From NCBI RefSeq assembly GCF_030272615.1, contig NC_081409.1, positions 912,356,340 to 912,420,339 of the forward strand: a stretch of DNA of 64,000 bases. The letters are read 5' to 3'. The position numbers and the translations under genes are program-made. Positions 47,257-58,350 of this stretch are shown here, one piece after another (position 1 is the stretch's first letter; each line of letters starts with the position of its first letter). The DNA comes from Cryptomeria japonica (lineage: Eukaryota > Streptophyta > Pinopsida > Cupressales > Cupressaceae). Below the pieces are notes generated by a model, which saw only the letters and a list, made by a program, of their open reading frames with translations, was not told where the DNA came from and made no database searches.

Positions 47257-48530
47257 TGTTGGAATTGTGCCTCTAATTCACTTGACCTTTGTTCATACTG
47301 ACTGGGTTAACTTTGGCCAATGAAACAGTGTGAAGAAAATTTGTGAACTCTATCGGTATATCCTTTGCCGATGAACTCGACATATCAAAGCTTGGAGTAG
47401 AAGGTTTGAATTCATCCCGATGACCCGATGAACTCATCTTCGGTCATCGGGGTAGCATCGGTTATCAGATGGACGAAAGGATAAAAGACTTGCAGTTTAG
47501 ATCCTGATCCAACGGTCATCGCTTTATTGCTATGGAAAGATGCACGTATTTTATTTCCTGCGACTTGGTGACCATGGTGGGGCCCGACATAAGTGAGTGG
47601 TGTAGGTGAGATAAGGGTCATGTAGATCAAAGATGATCAAACGGCGATCAAGGTTGATCCAATGGTGGTTGTTATGTCACGATGGGAAACTGCTCGTTAG
47701 TATATTCCTCGCGACATGGTGACCAAGTGGTGGGCCCCAACAGGAGAGCGGCTAAGGTGAATTAAAGGCCGAGCAGATCGAAATGATCGGACGGTGACTG
47801 CAGAAGATTCGATGGTGGTCGCTAGGTCGCGATGGGAAATTGATCTTGAGACTTTCCATTGTGACCCAATGACAAAGAAGAGTTCCGAGCGGATAGTGAG
47901 GCCATGCTAAGATTTCAGAGCAGGGACCTGGAACCAATCAGGGGGTGCCACGTGGCAGAGCATAGAGAGAAAGATCGAACGTTCAAGATAGCTGATTGTT
48001 TGTCTTCCCGATACCCAATGAAGTCGACTTGTCTGAGCCAGGTTTTTTTGAATATGAACCGGTTTGATTCCTACATGCATGTGGGATAATTGTTTTCTCA
48101 TGAATGCAGACCGACGCAGACAGTTAGATGTCTAACCGATTGGTGCAAACTGAGAGTGGAACGGTTGACATGAAAATGTATATGAAGCCAAGAGGAGACT
48201 TGAACATGGTTGTTGTTTTGATGGTAAGCCATCTATTATGGTGTGTAACCGAAGTGATCAGAGTGAACATTTGTGTTGTGATAACAAACTTTATTGTAAA
48301 GTTTATTTGCTAAGAATAAAGTGATCTTGTTGTCGGTGGTGGGTTTTTTCCTAAAAGGGTTTCCCATGTAAATTCATGGTGTTTATCTCTGTGTATGTTT
48401 GAATTTTGACATTGTCTCTGTTTCATATATGCTATTCTTAGTATTCTGTAAAGTAATAAAACACACTAGTCTTGTTTCCCCTTTAAATTGACATTAGGGA
48501 AGCATTTTCCCGCACTGTGCTTTCCTTACA
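47257..48530 (+). repeat. 5' LTR of Copia element C (1274 bp)
   Basis: Starts TGTTGGAATTGTGCC and ends GCTTTCCTTACA. The middle part (about 47500-47900) is richer in G and C than other LTRs here. It consists of three diverged units of about 150 bases, containing words like GTGACCAAGTGGTGGGCCCC and TCGCGATGGGAAA. The late block GTTTTTTCCTAAAAGGGTTT is at about 48343. Confidence 0.93.
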
Positions 48531-48532
48531 AG

Positions 48533-48544
48533 TGGTATCAGAGC
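48533..48544 (+). other. Primer-binding site of Copia element C
   Basis: TGGTATCAGAGC, exact Met-tRNA type, two bases after the LTR. Confidence 0.93.
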
Positions 48545-48641
48545 CTGGCCAGTTGTGTTATCCTTTTGGGTAGGGTTGGTTTTTTGTGTTAATTTATTTC
48601 AGTGGGAGTCTGTTAGTGTGTCTACTTGTTTACAGATTAAG

Positions 48642-50915
48642 ATGGCAAACACTTATGGAAGAATGGATATTGAGAAGTTCAATGGCTCCAATTTTGAGTT
48701 ATCAAAACTTGAAATTGAGGACCTGCTGGTTGACCAAGATTTTTGGATTGTAGTGAGTGGACAAAAACCTTCAGGCATGAGGCAAGAAGATTGGGATTTA
48801 GGAGACCGAAAAGCCAAAGGACTCATAAGACTAAGCCTTGCAGACTCAGTTCTGTTGAACGTCCATGAGGAGAAGACTGCAACTGATTTGTGGAAGAAGT
48901 TAGGAGACATCTATTAGGGCAAAACCTTGGTGAATAAACTCTTCCTTAGGAAGAAGTTATATTTTCTGAAAATGGAAGTAGGAGCACCCTTAGTAGATAA
49001 TTTTAATACATTTAATATGGTTCTCACTCAATTGACATCAGTCGGTGTGTCTATTCAAGAAGAAGAACATTGCATGTTGTTGCTATGCTCATTGTCGGAT
49101 TCTTGGGAACATTTGGTGATGGCCATTGGTAGTACTATGACTCAGTTCAAGATGGATACTGTGGTCAATACTATTTTGTCAGAAGAAATGAGAAAGAAGT
49201 CTTCTGAGACAACAAAAGATGCACTCTTTGTTCGAGGTAGACCAAAGGAAAAAGACAAGAAGAAAGGGAAGAAGTCCAAGTCCAAGTCTCAAGAGAGGTC
49301 CAAGTCTTCTGGAAAGAAGTCTAAGGTGAAATGTTGGAACTGTGGACAAAAGGGTCATATTCGAAAAGATTGCAAAGAGGAGAAGAAGAGGAAGAACTCT
49401 TCTGATAATGAATCTTCTCACAGTGATGCAGATGCCTTTGTAGCAGCTCTGGCAGTGCCTGCTTCTGACAATGTGTGGTTGATTGACTCAGGGGCATCTT
49501 TCCATATGACATCTCACAAGGAGTGGTTCTCAAAGTATGAACCATATGTTGGTGGGAAGGTGTACTTAGCAAGTGACTCAACACTAGAGATTGTTGGGAG
49601 AGGAAGAATTAAAATCCAATTTCCTGATGGGAGAATAAAGGGAATCAATGGAGTTCTGCACATACCAGGTTTGGAAAGAAACCTACTTTCTGTAAGCAAG
49701 TTGAATGATGCTAGAGTCCAGGTAACATTTGTGTCTGGTGGTTGTAAGATGACTAGAGGGTCTATTAGTTTGGCTAAGGGTGAACACGTTGGTACAATGT
49801 ACAAGTTAAATGCTCAACCTGTGTGCTGTAATATAGTCATTAAGAAATCCGATAGAACTATCGAGTTGACATATGATGTAAATTCTATGGAAGCTAAACA
49901 ACCTGTAGAAAAGACAATGCTCTGGCATTATAGGCTTGCTCACATTGGTGAAAAAGGTTTGAAAAATTTAAAGAGTAAAAATATGGTAGGACTTACTGAT
50001 TGTAACCTTGAGTTTGTTTTCTATGAACAATGCATATACGGAAAACAAAACCGTGTTCAATTTTATTCAAGTCCTCATAAATCTTTTGACATTCTGGACT
50101 ATGTGCATTTTGATGTGTTTGGTCCAGTGGATGTACCTTCTTTGTCTAAATCAAAGTACTATGTATCCTTTGTTGATGATTATTCGAGAAGGACATTTGT
50201 TTACTTTATGAATAGTAAGTCAGAAGTGTTCAGTCGGTTTAAGGAATTTAAAAACTTGGTTGAAAATCAGACTGGAAGGAGACTAAAATTTTTAAGAACT
50301 GATAATGGTGGTGAGTATTGCAATACAAATTTTGACAAGTACTGTGTAGACCATGGAATTAAAAGACATAGAACTACGCCTTATACTCCACAACAAAATG
50401 GAGTTTCTGAAAGGTTGAATCGGTCTTTGATAGAGAAAGTAAGAAGTATGTTGAGTAGTGCTGGACTGGAACAAAAGTTTTGGGCAGAAGTAGTTGCTAC
50501 AACATGTTAACTATTGAATCGGTCAACTATAGCAATGTTAGTAGACAAGAAACCTATGGAAGCATGGTATGGTAAGAAACCTTCTCTAAGACACATTCGT
50601 GTGTTTGGTTCAGAGGCATATGCACATGTGCCTAATGTTAAAAGATCTAAATTGGATAACAAAGCAGTCAAATGCATTTTCATTGGATATGGAGTTGGAG
50701 TTAAAGGATACAAGCTTTGGAATCCTGAGATTGGAAAGGTTGTGTACAACAGAAGTTTCATCTTCCGAGAGATGAAACCTATGTCTATCGATAAACCAAC
50801 AGAGAAGGAAAAAGAGAAGGATGTGGTTGAATTTCCACTAGGAGAAGAAGTGACAACTCTAGATGTACCTAAAGATGAGAATGAAGAGACTTCAAGTAGC
50901 TCTGAAAGTTCATAA
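48642..50915 (+). pseudogene. Copia element C gag, protease and integrase
   Basis: One frame from ATG 48642 (MANTYGRMDIEKFNG), with stops at 48915-48917, 50508-50510 and 50913-50915. The Gag capsid region is followed by a Lys/Ser-rich linker and one intact zinc knuckle, CWNCGQKGHIRKDC (about 49333). The protease core WLIDSGASFHM (about 49477) keeps D-S-G. The integrase zinc region (HYRLAHIG ... YEQCIYGKQ, 49925-50045) has lost the first Cys of its CxxC pair (Tyr instead). The integrase core (about 50090-50480) includes FVDDYSRRTFVYF and TDNGGEY, both matching the DDE family. This uninterrupted stretch of 527 codons (48927-50510) is the longest in the window, so the element is among the better preserved ones. 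Confidence 0.94.
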
Positions 50916-52592
50916 GACGAACAAAATGAAGCCTCACCACAAGTGTTAAGAAGATCCACACGAGAGAGGTGACAACCTGATAGGTTTACCCCAAATAGGT
51001 ATAATTTTTCAATGTTGAATGTAAATTGTGCCTATGCTTTACTTGTTGATACTGATGAGCCTAGGACTGTAAAAGAAGCCATGGATATGTCAGATTTAGA
51101 TTGTTGGTTGAAATCTAGTATCCTTGCCTAAAGGCAGAAAGCTGGTGGGTTGTAAATAGGTTTTCAAAAGGAAGTATGGTCCAGATGGAAGCATTGATAA
51201 GAACAAGGCCAGATTGGTCGCGAAGGGATATTCTCAAAAGGAAGGTATTGACTATGGAGAAATATTCTCTCCTATAGCTAAGCTGACATCTATTAGATTT
51301 CTTTTGTCACTTGCAGTTGCATATGATTGGGAAGTCGAGCAAATCGATGTGAAAAAAACATTTCTTCATGGAGACCTTGAAGAAAAAATCTATATGTCCC
51401 TGTCTAAGCACTTTGTGAAAAAGGGTAAAGAACATTTGGTATGTAAACTAAAAAAGTCTCTTTATGGTTTGAAACAATCTCCCAGAATGTGGTATCAAAA
51501 ATATGATACGTTTGTGTTGTCTTTGGGATTTGTGAGATCAAAAGCCGATCATTGTGTGTAGTATAAGGTTGAAGATGATAAGATCCTTATTATTGCTTTG
51601 TATGTTGACGACATGTTGTTCCTTGGAAATAACAGAGGTATGATCTCAGACTTCAAGTCCCAATTATCCTTGAAGTTCGAAATGAAAGATTTGGGGTCAG
51701 AAAACTACATTCTGGGAATGGAAATCAAGAGGGATAGGTCTAAGAGAAAACTCTGGCTCAACCAGAGAAAGCACATCACTAGTGTTCTTGATAAGTTTAA
51801 TATGTCTGACTGTAAACAACAGGTTGTTCCTATTTTGCACGGAACCAAACTGTCTGTGCATGACAGTCCGAAATCTTCAAAGGAGATAGATAACATGAAG
51901 AGTATACCTTATGCAAGTGCTATTGGTAGCTTGATGTATGCAATGGTTTATACAAGACCAAACATTGCCCAACCAGTGGGAGTATTAAGCATATTTATGT
52001 TAAACCCAGGAAGACCACATTGGGATGTTGTAAAGAGAGTTTTCAGATATCTGAAGGGTACTTCAAACTTCACATTATGTTATCATGGTAATCTGAATGA
52101 TTCAAAGAGAACTCCCATCATTTGTGGTTATGCATATTCTGATTGTGGAGGGGACATTGACAGCAAAAGATCCACCAATGGATACGTTTTTTTTCTGAAT
52201 GGTGGAGCAATAAGTTGGATGAGCAAGCGACAGTCTGTAGTCGCTTTGTCCACTATAGAGGCAGAGCACATGGCAGCCACACATGCTTGTAAAGAAGTTG
52301 TTTGGCTTAGGCATTTGAGTACAGATATTGGTTTTGATGCAGGGTAGGTTGAAGTGCGAAGTGACAGTTAGAATGCTATATGTTTCGCGAATAATCCTAC
52401 ATACCATGTCAGGTCTAAAAATATAGATGTACAATTCCATTTTGTGTGTGACATGGTAGAAGATGGAAAGGTTAATCTGAACAAGGTAGACAATCAGGAA
52501 AATGTTGTGGACGCATTAATAAAACCGGTGAACACTCACAAGTTCAGGTGGTGTTCTAACTCGATGGGTATTAGTACCCATCCCTCTCTATA
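50916..52592 (+). pseudogene. Copia element C reverse transcriptase and RNase H
   Basis: After the 50913 stop the frame continues to about 51110, where sequence expected before the fingers domain is lost and the frame shifts. From about 51160 the reverse transcriptase resumes: [51 protein letters not shown] and an intact YVDDMLFLGN at 51598. Then come the connection region (TRPNIAQPVG) and RNase H (CGYAYSDCGGDIDSKRS, about 52120-52350). Stops occur at 51559-51561 and 52345-52347, and the end is a TAA at 52590-52592. Confidence 0.93.
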
Positions 52593-52633
52593 ATGTTTGG
52601 AAAGTGCCCAAGCAGTCGAGTGAATTCCTCGTC

Positions 52634-52844
52634 AAGAGGGAGTTTGTTGGAATTATGCCTCTAATTCACTTGACCTTTGTTCATACTGATCAGGTTAACT
52701 CTGGCCAATGAAACAGTGTAAATAAAATATGTGAACTCTATTGGTATATCCTTTGCTGATGAACTCGACATATCAGAGCTCAGAGTAGCAGGTTTGAAGT
52801 CATCCCGATGACCCGATGAAGTCATCTTCGGTCATCGGGGTAGC
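52634..52844 (+). repeat. Polypurine tract and truncated 3' LTR of element C
   Basis: AAGAGGGAGTT (52634-52644) is the polypurine tract. The LTR starts at 52645 (TGTTGGAATTATGCC) and matches 47257 onward until GGTCATCGGGGTAGC at 52844. It then changes abruptly to unrelated coding-like DNA. About 1.07 kb of LTR is missing. Confidence 0.9.
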
Positions 52845-53642
52845 TCCTTTATGTTGGATGAATAGATCCAATCTTAGAAGATGAAAGGTGACACATCTAG
52901 ACTAGGATTCAATACATCTGAGAAAGGAGAATCTTTTGGTACCAAGAGCAACAAGCATGAAGGTAAAACTTCTCCTAAGGCTAAGAATCTTATTGGTAAG
53001 AAGGCTTACAAACTTGTTTGCTTTATCTGTCACAAACCTAGACATACTACTAATTTTTGTAGAAGAAGATCTAATGAGAACACTGCCTATAATGCTAATA
53101 CTAGATATGTGTCTAGACGATTTGAAGGTCATTGTTACACGTGCAATATGTATGGACATAGATCAGTTGAAAGTAGATATGGAGCAAACAATCCGGCTCC
53201 TCACATGAATCCAAGACCTATTGGTGACTGGAGAAGGACTTTTGACAACTAGAGAAACATGAACTGGCAAGAACCCTATGTCAACTGATTCAGTCCCTAT
53301 GAGATGGAGAAGGTAACAAATGTGATTTGCACAATTTGCAATAACTATGGACATGTGGCTATGAACTGCAGAAGAATAACTGGAAGAGGTAATGTAGGAC
53401 CTTGGAGAGCATCTAGGATGACCTACTATCATTGTCACAAACCAAGAGACATTGCCAAGTTTTGCAAAATTAAGAAGAACCAACTGGTAAATCACTCTGA
53501 GGATCAAAAAGGAAAGCAGAAGGTTGATGTTGAAGAAACTAGAGTGAAGATGAATAGAATTTGGAAGAAGAAAAGTGAGGAAAAGCCATCGAAAGAATCA
53601 AACCCTTCACTGAGTGTGGAGAATGCTACACCAATAAACTGA
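52845..53642 (+). pseudogene. Fragment D: multi-zinc-knuckle Gag C-terminal part
   Basis: Open frame beginning in mid-protein at the breakpoint. It contains TSRLGF (about 52899), a Lys-rich linker, and a series of CCHC-type units. CFICHKPRHTTNFC (about 53021) is intact. CYTCNMYGHRSVES has lost its last Cys (about 53136). CTICNNYGHVAMNC (about 53326) is intact. YYHCHKPRDIAKFC is degenerate (about 53428). It has stops at 53250-53252 and near 53286, and ends at TGA 53640-53642. The order and motif spacing match element B. Upstream Gag and LTR are missing. Confidence 0.75.
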
Positions 53643-54132
53643 GCTTTTCAACAAGCCTAAGAGGAGTATATCGGTAAATCTACTTCCAGACCCCTTCAAG
53701 AGAGTATGGTAAGAAAACTTTGCATTTCGAGTTGTAATGTAAGAATTTTTGATATTGTTATCTATCGGTTTTCTAAGGATTACCAATAGTTATATACCTA
53801 TCAGTATAGGTGAGTTTGTTAAGTGGTAATTAGGGTTTGTTACCCTATCGATAGTGTAATAAATACAATGGGTAAGTTAATAAAAGGAAGTTTCACTAAG
53901 TTTTTTTGACCCTAATTTCATTCGAAGAAGCATTTTGAGAACTTGCAGAGTGAAACAAATCATTGTTAGTAGATTGAGAATGGATTTGTACTAGGGATCA
54001 AAAGTTGAATCGGATTTGAAGATAACGAAAGGTGAATCGGGTGTGCATACGAGAGAGCAATCAAAAACCCTACCAACACGAAGGGAATAAGGTATTTTTG
54101 TTAATCTCTCTCTTGAATCAAGATTATCTAGA
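53643..54132 (+). other. Spacer between Gag tail and accessory ORF
   Basis: About 490 non-coding bases. An AATAAATACA near 53859 could be a weak TATA or poly(A) signal, and the palindrome CTATCGATAG lies near 53846. Nothing firmer is visible. Confidence 0.4.
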
Positions 54133-56093
54133 ATGGCATCATCGTCTACACCAGCAAAGAGTCTTTTTATTACTACTGAAGCTATGGAGTGAATGGGAAC
54201 ATATAAGATAGAGTCTTATAATGCATTGTCTCAAGTTCCCCAAGGTGTTCTGATTAAAGGTTACTTGTCTAGTTACATAGATTGCAAAATTGAGGATCTA
54301 GGGTCATTAGCAATCTATTCTTAGCTTAAATCTTTGTGCGACAAGAGCAGGAAAATCAAACCCAAATATATTAGGGTTTATGAAAAGGGTTTTGATAATG
54401 TAGTCTACTTTCTTGAAGATTTTGAGGAAGAACATGTTAGGATTATCCTCAGTCATGTACATGAAGGGAATATGTATCTTGATAGGTTTCACACCATCAC
54501 AAAGGAGGATATTCATGCAGTAACTGGTTTTTGCCAAACCGGTGAAGTACCCAAGTTAAGGAAAATCTCAAAGGAGACCATTATTGAGTTGACAAAGACC
54601 ACTGCTGATGGTCATGCTATATCGGTAGGTAACATTCAAGATCAAGGAGTCAGATTTACAATAATGGTTATTGGCTACCGGATATTCCATTCTAGCATAA
54701 TGAACAATGTACCATCTGCTGCTGTGCATGTCGCCTACAAGGTGATGAAAGAAGATATCAATTATGATATGTGCAAGGCGATGAGAATTCAATTGATGTT
54801 GAATCTAGAATCAATAAAGAAAGACAACAGTCAGAATTTTAATTATGGACAACTATTGATTGGTCTATTTTTCTACTTTCAGAATTTTATTCCAAGAATT
54901 GGTGATATACAATGGTCTAATGATACACCAGTTACAACCCTAATTAAGAATAGCATAAAGGCTATGAAGAACACATTTCCAGTTGCAATGAATAGGTATT
55001 TCAATGAGTTTCAAAATAAAATGAGCATGAGATTAAGGTTATCTGATGAAGTGGTGAAACATTTTGGAAAAGGCATCTATTTCATTGTAACCACTGACTT
55101 TTGCCTTATGGAGGTTGTTGAACCAAGAGAAGAAGAAATGGAGGAAATGAGTTATGAAGTCAATTATGACTTACTAATCGGTTATGACAACAACCTTTTG
55201 GCATCTCTTAAGGATACAAAGAAGAAAAGACTGGGAACTTATTAGGAAAGGATTCCATCAACACAACCCAGTAGTGTGAAAGGGAAAAATAAGAAAGATG
55301 TGCAAGCAACTTATGTGTCCACCGGTACGAGGGTAACTAGAAGTATTCAAATCAATAAGTAACCACTACCTAAGGTATATGCAAATAAGTAGACTGTTAC
55401 GAGGAAAAGAAGTAGACATCTCATTCTTTAAGAGGAATATGAGGAAACTGAAACTGAAGAGGAATCAAAGAAAATGAAGGTAACTGGTAAGAAGTCTAAA
55501 CCAGTAGGAGAAATTTCCAGGAAAAGTACTCCTATTAATGTTGCATCTTTCAAACCAATGACTGATTTTGAAAGGACTCTGAAAACACTCAGGAGAAAGC
55601 GGTTTGATAATGTAAAAGAACATTTTGATTCTTTTGATGAAGGTTGGAAACAAGGAATTGTTCTAGAGGTAATTAATCACCCGTGTCAATACAATCGGTT
55701 ACCACAAGATATTCAAAAGGACATTTCTAATTCTTTATATTCAATTCTTGAAAATAAATGGAAGTTGATTTTAGATCAGGACCAAGAGATTATTGATAGA
55801 GTTTTTGTTCAATATTTTCCTAAGTTGTCTCGTGAGGAATTATTAGCATTGCTTGCTATATATAAAAGACAATTTCATTCTAAAACAAGGAGACTAAAAT
55901 TATTAGATGAAAAGACTCAGCCTATTGAAGATGATACTCATCAAATTGCACAAGATATTCAGAGGATGAATGCACTATTGAAAGGCTATGATAATAAACC
56001 TAATCAGATTGAGACTACAGCTCAATTGGAGCTAGATGCTAAAGAGTTTATTACACCGGATGTAGTCTATCCTGTCAAGAATAAGGATGACAT
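54133..56093 (+). pseudogene. Large accessory ORF of unknown function (fragment D)
   Basis: One frame runs from ATG 54133 (MASSSTPAKSLF) for more than 650 codons to 56093, where Copia element 3 is inserted, so the C-terminus is missing. Internal stops are at 54190-54192, 54322-54324 and 55243-55245, with more between 55355 and 55440. The N-terminal half (54334-55245) is a mixed helical domain with IDCKIE, FHTITKEDIHAVTGF and FNYGQLLIGLFFYFQNFIPR. The middle is charged and basic. The C-terminal part (55474-56093) is helical and Lys/Glu-rich, with LPQDIQKDISNSLYSIL. No polymerase, protease or nuclease motif is seen. The good preservation of frame between few stops suggests the protein was maintained until recently. 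It lies downstream of a retroelement Gag, so an element-encoded accessory role is inferred. I do not recognise the family. Confidence 0.55.
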
Positions 56094-57135
56094 TGTTGGT
56101 ATTTTAGATATGTTGATATGGTTTTGTCATTGATATCAACACTTATCATCACATGTCAACACTTATCAACACTTGGAGATTTGGTTATGCTCATTGGTAA
56201 GCAAGCGACTTATGCACAGTCACCGGTATTTGGTACACCGATAGGATATATTGTTCACCGACACTTGGAATGACTTGGAGACTACTTGGTTATGTCAAAG
56301 ACATTATTGGATCACTTGGTTTTAGCAATTTGGTTATTTATTTATTTGGGTTTGCATATTTTTTGTTATCGGCAAATAGGTCTAGGATATACACTGATAG
56401 GCTTATCTATTTCAGATCAGCACAACATGTCATGGAGATGATTTGTTATTATTGTAAATGCATTGAGCCAACATCATGCACCTGATATTGATTTATTTGT
56501 AATTGATTTTATTGTAATATCTTTTAGTGAGCCGACCTATTCAATTGGTCTTAGGTTATGGTATAAATGTAAGATCTCATTTGTGAGATTGATATGTGAT
56601 TGGAAAAAGGAATTGTAATAAGGTATATGCAAAAATAAGCAGAGCTATACATGCATACATCATTTGAAGGTTGAAGGAAGGTTTTTGAGAAGGCAATCAG
56701 AACTAAACCGGTACTGAATCCAACATATGAAGATGCTATTTTATGTAGTACATTATCATTGGACTTATCCATCCAATTGTAGTCAGTGTGACTCTCATTT
56801 TGTGATTGAGCAGTGAGCTCTAGGCAACTGGGCCATATTGTACACACATACTATCTGCAGTAGTATCATTTGATTGTGGGTAAGGCTTCCCACCATGGTT
56901 TTTCCCCTTATAGGGTTTCCACGTACAAATATTTGTGTTATGTGTTGTGGATGTTGTTGTCTTTATGTTTCATGCATTAATCTTTACCGATACTACAATT
57001 AACTGATAAAACTGTCTATCGACATAAAGTTTGCTTTATCAGTATTAAGCATTAAGTTTTGGTTAAGTTAATTTTGGTTGAATTTATTGGACAATTGATT
57101 CACCCCTCCCTCTCAATTATCTCTGGGACCTAACA
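56094..57135 (+). repeat. 5' LTR of Copia element 3
   Basis: Starts TGTTGGTATTTTAG and ends GGGACCTAACA. Alignable with the LTRs of elements 1, 2 and 4 throughout, including GTTTTTCCCC near 56899. Confidence 0.93.
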
Positions 57136-57137
57136 AT

Positions 57138-57149
57138 TTGTATCAGAGC
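57138..57149 (+). other. Primer-binding site of Copia element 3
   Basis: TTGTATCAGAGC, one mismatch to the Met-tRNA complement. Confidence 0.85.
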
Positions 57150-57192
57150 CTAGTCCTCTTTTTGTAGAAGTTTAACGGCTTGAGGAGATCTA

Positions 57193-57838
57193 ATGTCTTC
57201 AAACTACTTTAGGAAGGAAAGTCTGAAACTTGATGGAACTAACTATGGCATATGGAAAATTAGGATGGAGACACATTTGAATTGCATTGGAAAGGATATA
57301 TGGGATGTTACAAAGAATGGCTATACTGCTCCTATTCAAGGTCAACTTAATCCACCTAACATGGCTAAAGATGAGGAAAATGATTGCAAAGCAAGAGAAG
57401 CACTTTTGAGTGCATTATCAAATCAACAAGTCTTGGGATTATCAAACAGATCTACTACTAAAGCTATTTGGGACAAACTAGAAACATTGAATGAAGGAGA
57501 TTCCACAGTCAAAATTACAAAACTTGAATGCTTCCGGGTCAGGTATGAAAGTCTCAAAATGGAAGAAGAAGAAATAATTTCTACTTTTATGGAAAGAGTA
57601 AATGAAATTGTTTTGGCTATACAATGTTGTGGAGGAACCTTAAGTGAAGATGAGATTGTTTCTAAAGTTTTAAGAGATTTGCTACCGGCATATAAAATGA
57701 AAGTTACTACTATAAATAAATTGAGAACAATGCCTAATGCATCAGTATCTAGAGACACCTTGGTTGGAAAACTTTCAACTTTTGAGCTTGAGGAATTTGG
57801 TCCTGTTACTACTATTAAGACAGATCTAGCTTTCAAGG

Positions 57839-57895
<57 letters not shown>

Positions 57896-58350
57896 TATCA
57901 TCATCATCATCATCATCATCTGATAAATCTGATTGGAAATCCTTCTATGCAAGATAACTTGAAGAAAGCAGGAGAGAAAATGAAGAACTTGAAGAACTTG
58001 AATCACTATTTGCAAGGAAAATGCTTAAAGGTCCAATTGGAAGTAAATATGAAGGTAAATCACCCTTTAGATGTTTTAACTGTAATAAGATTGGTCATAT
58101 GGCTTCTAGATGTCCTGATAGACATGCAAGATTAAGAGAAGAAGCTAAAAGAATATATAAGCCTAACCTTGATTATCAGAGATATAAGTTTAAGAAGAAT
58201 AGAGATAAATCTTGTTATTATGCTGATGAAGGAGTTACTGATGATTCTAAGGATTCGACAAACAATGGATGGGATTTTGTTGCTATAATAGAAGATCAAC
58301 CGACACCTACTGTTCAACCGGTCGAGCAAGCCCTAGCAGCTAAAGTAAAT
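57193..58350 (+). pseudogene. Copia element 3 gag with serine-repeat expansion
   Basis: Starts MSSNYFRKESLKLDG. The capsid region resembles the sister copies. At 57841-57918 an almost pure TCA repeat encodes about 26 residues, nearly all Ser, where the sisters have only a few Ser/Thr residues. A TAA lies at 57955-57957. The zinc knuckle CFNCNKIGHMASRC (about 58072) is intact. Confidence 0.92.
57841..57918 (+). repeat. (TCA)n microsatellite inside gag
   Basis: About 26 tandem TCA units with one TTA interruption near 57895. In frame, it encodes a poly-Ser tract. Confidence 0.95.

Larger units (their letters stand above)
47257..52844 (+). mobile_element. Copia element C, truncated 3' LTR
   Basis: A 5' LTR (47257-48530), Met-tRNA primer site, gag-pol, polypurine tract and the first 200 bases of the 3' LTR (52645-52844) are present. 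The family differs from elements 1-4 (Gag starts MANTYGRMDIEKFNG). The 3' LTR breaks off inside fragment D sequence, so no target duplication can be checked on that side. Confidence 0.92.

Noticed and set aside
48128..48313. Open frame in the LTR of element C
   Set aside because: It lies within the LTR, is short and has no support.
44768..56093. Reading B, C and D as one element with C simply inserted
   Set aside because: The Gag parts of B and D overlap in content, and C's 3' LTR is truncated at the junction, so a single clean insertion does not fit.
57833..58015. Minus-strand frame with a long Met tract
   Set aside because: It is the complement of the TCA repeat in the Copia gag.
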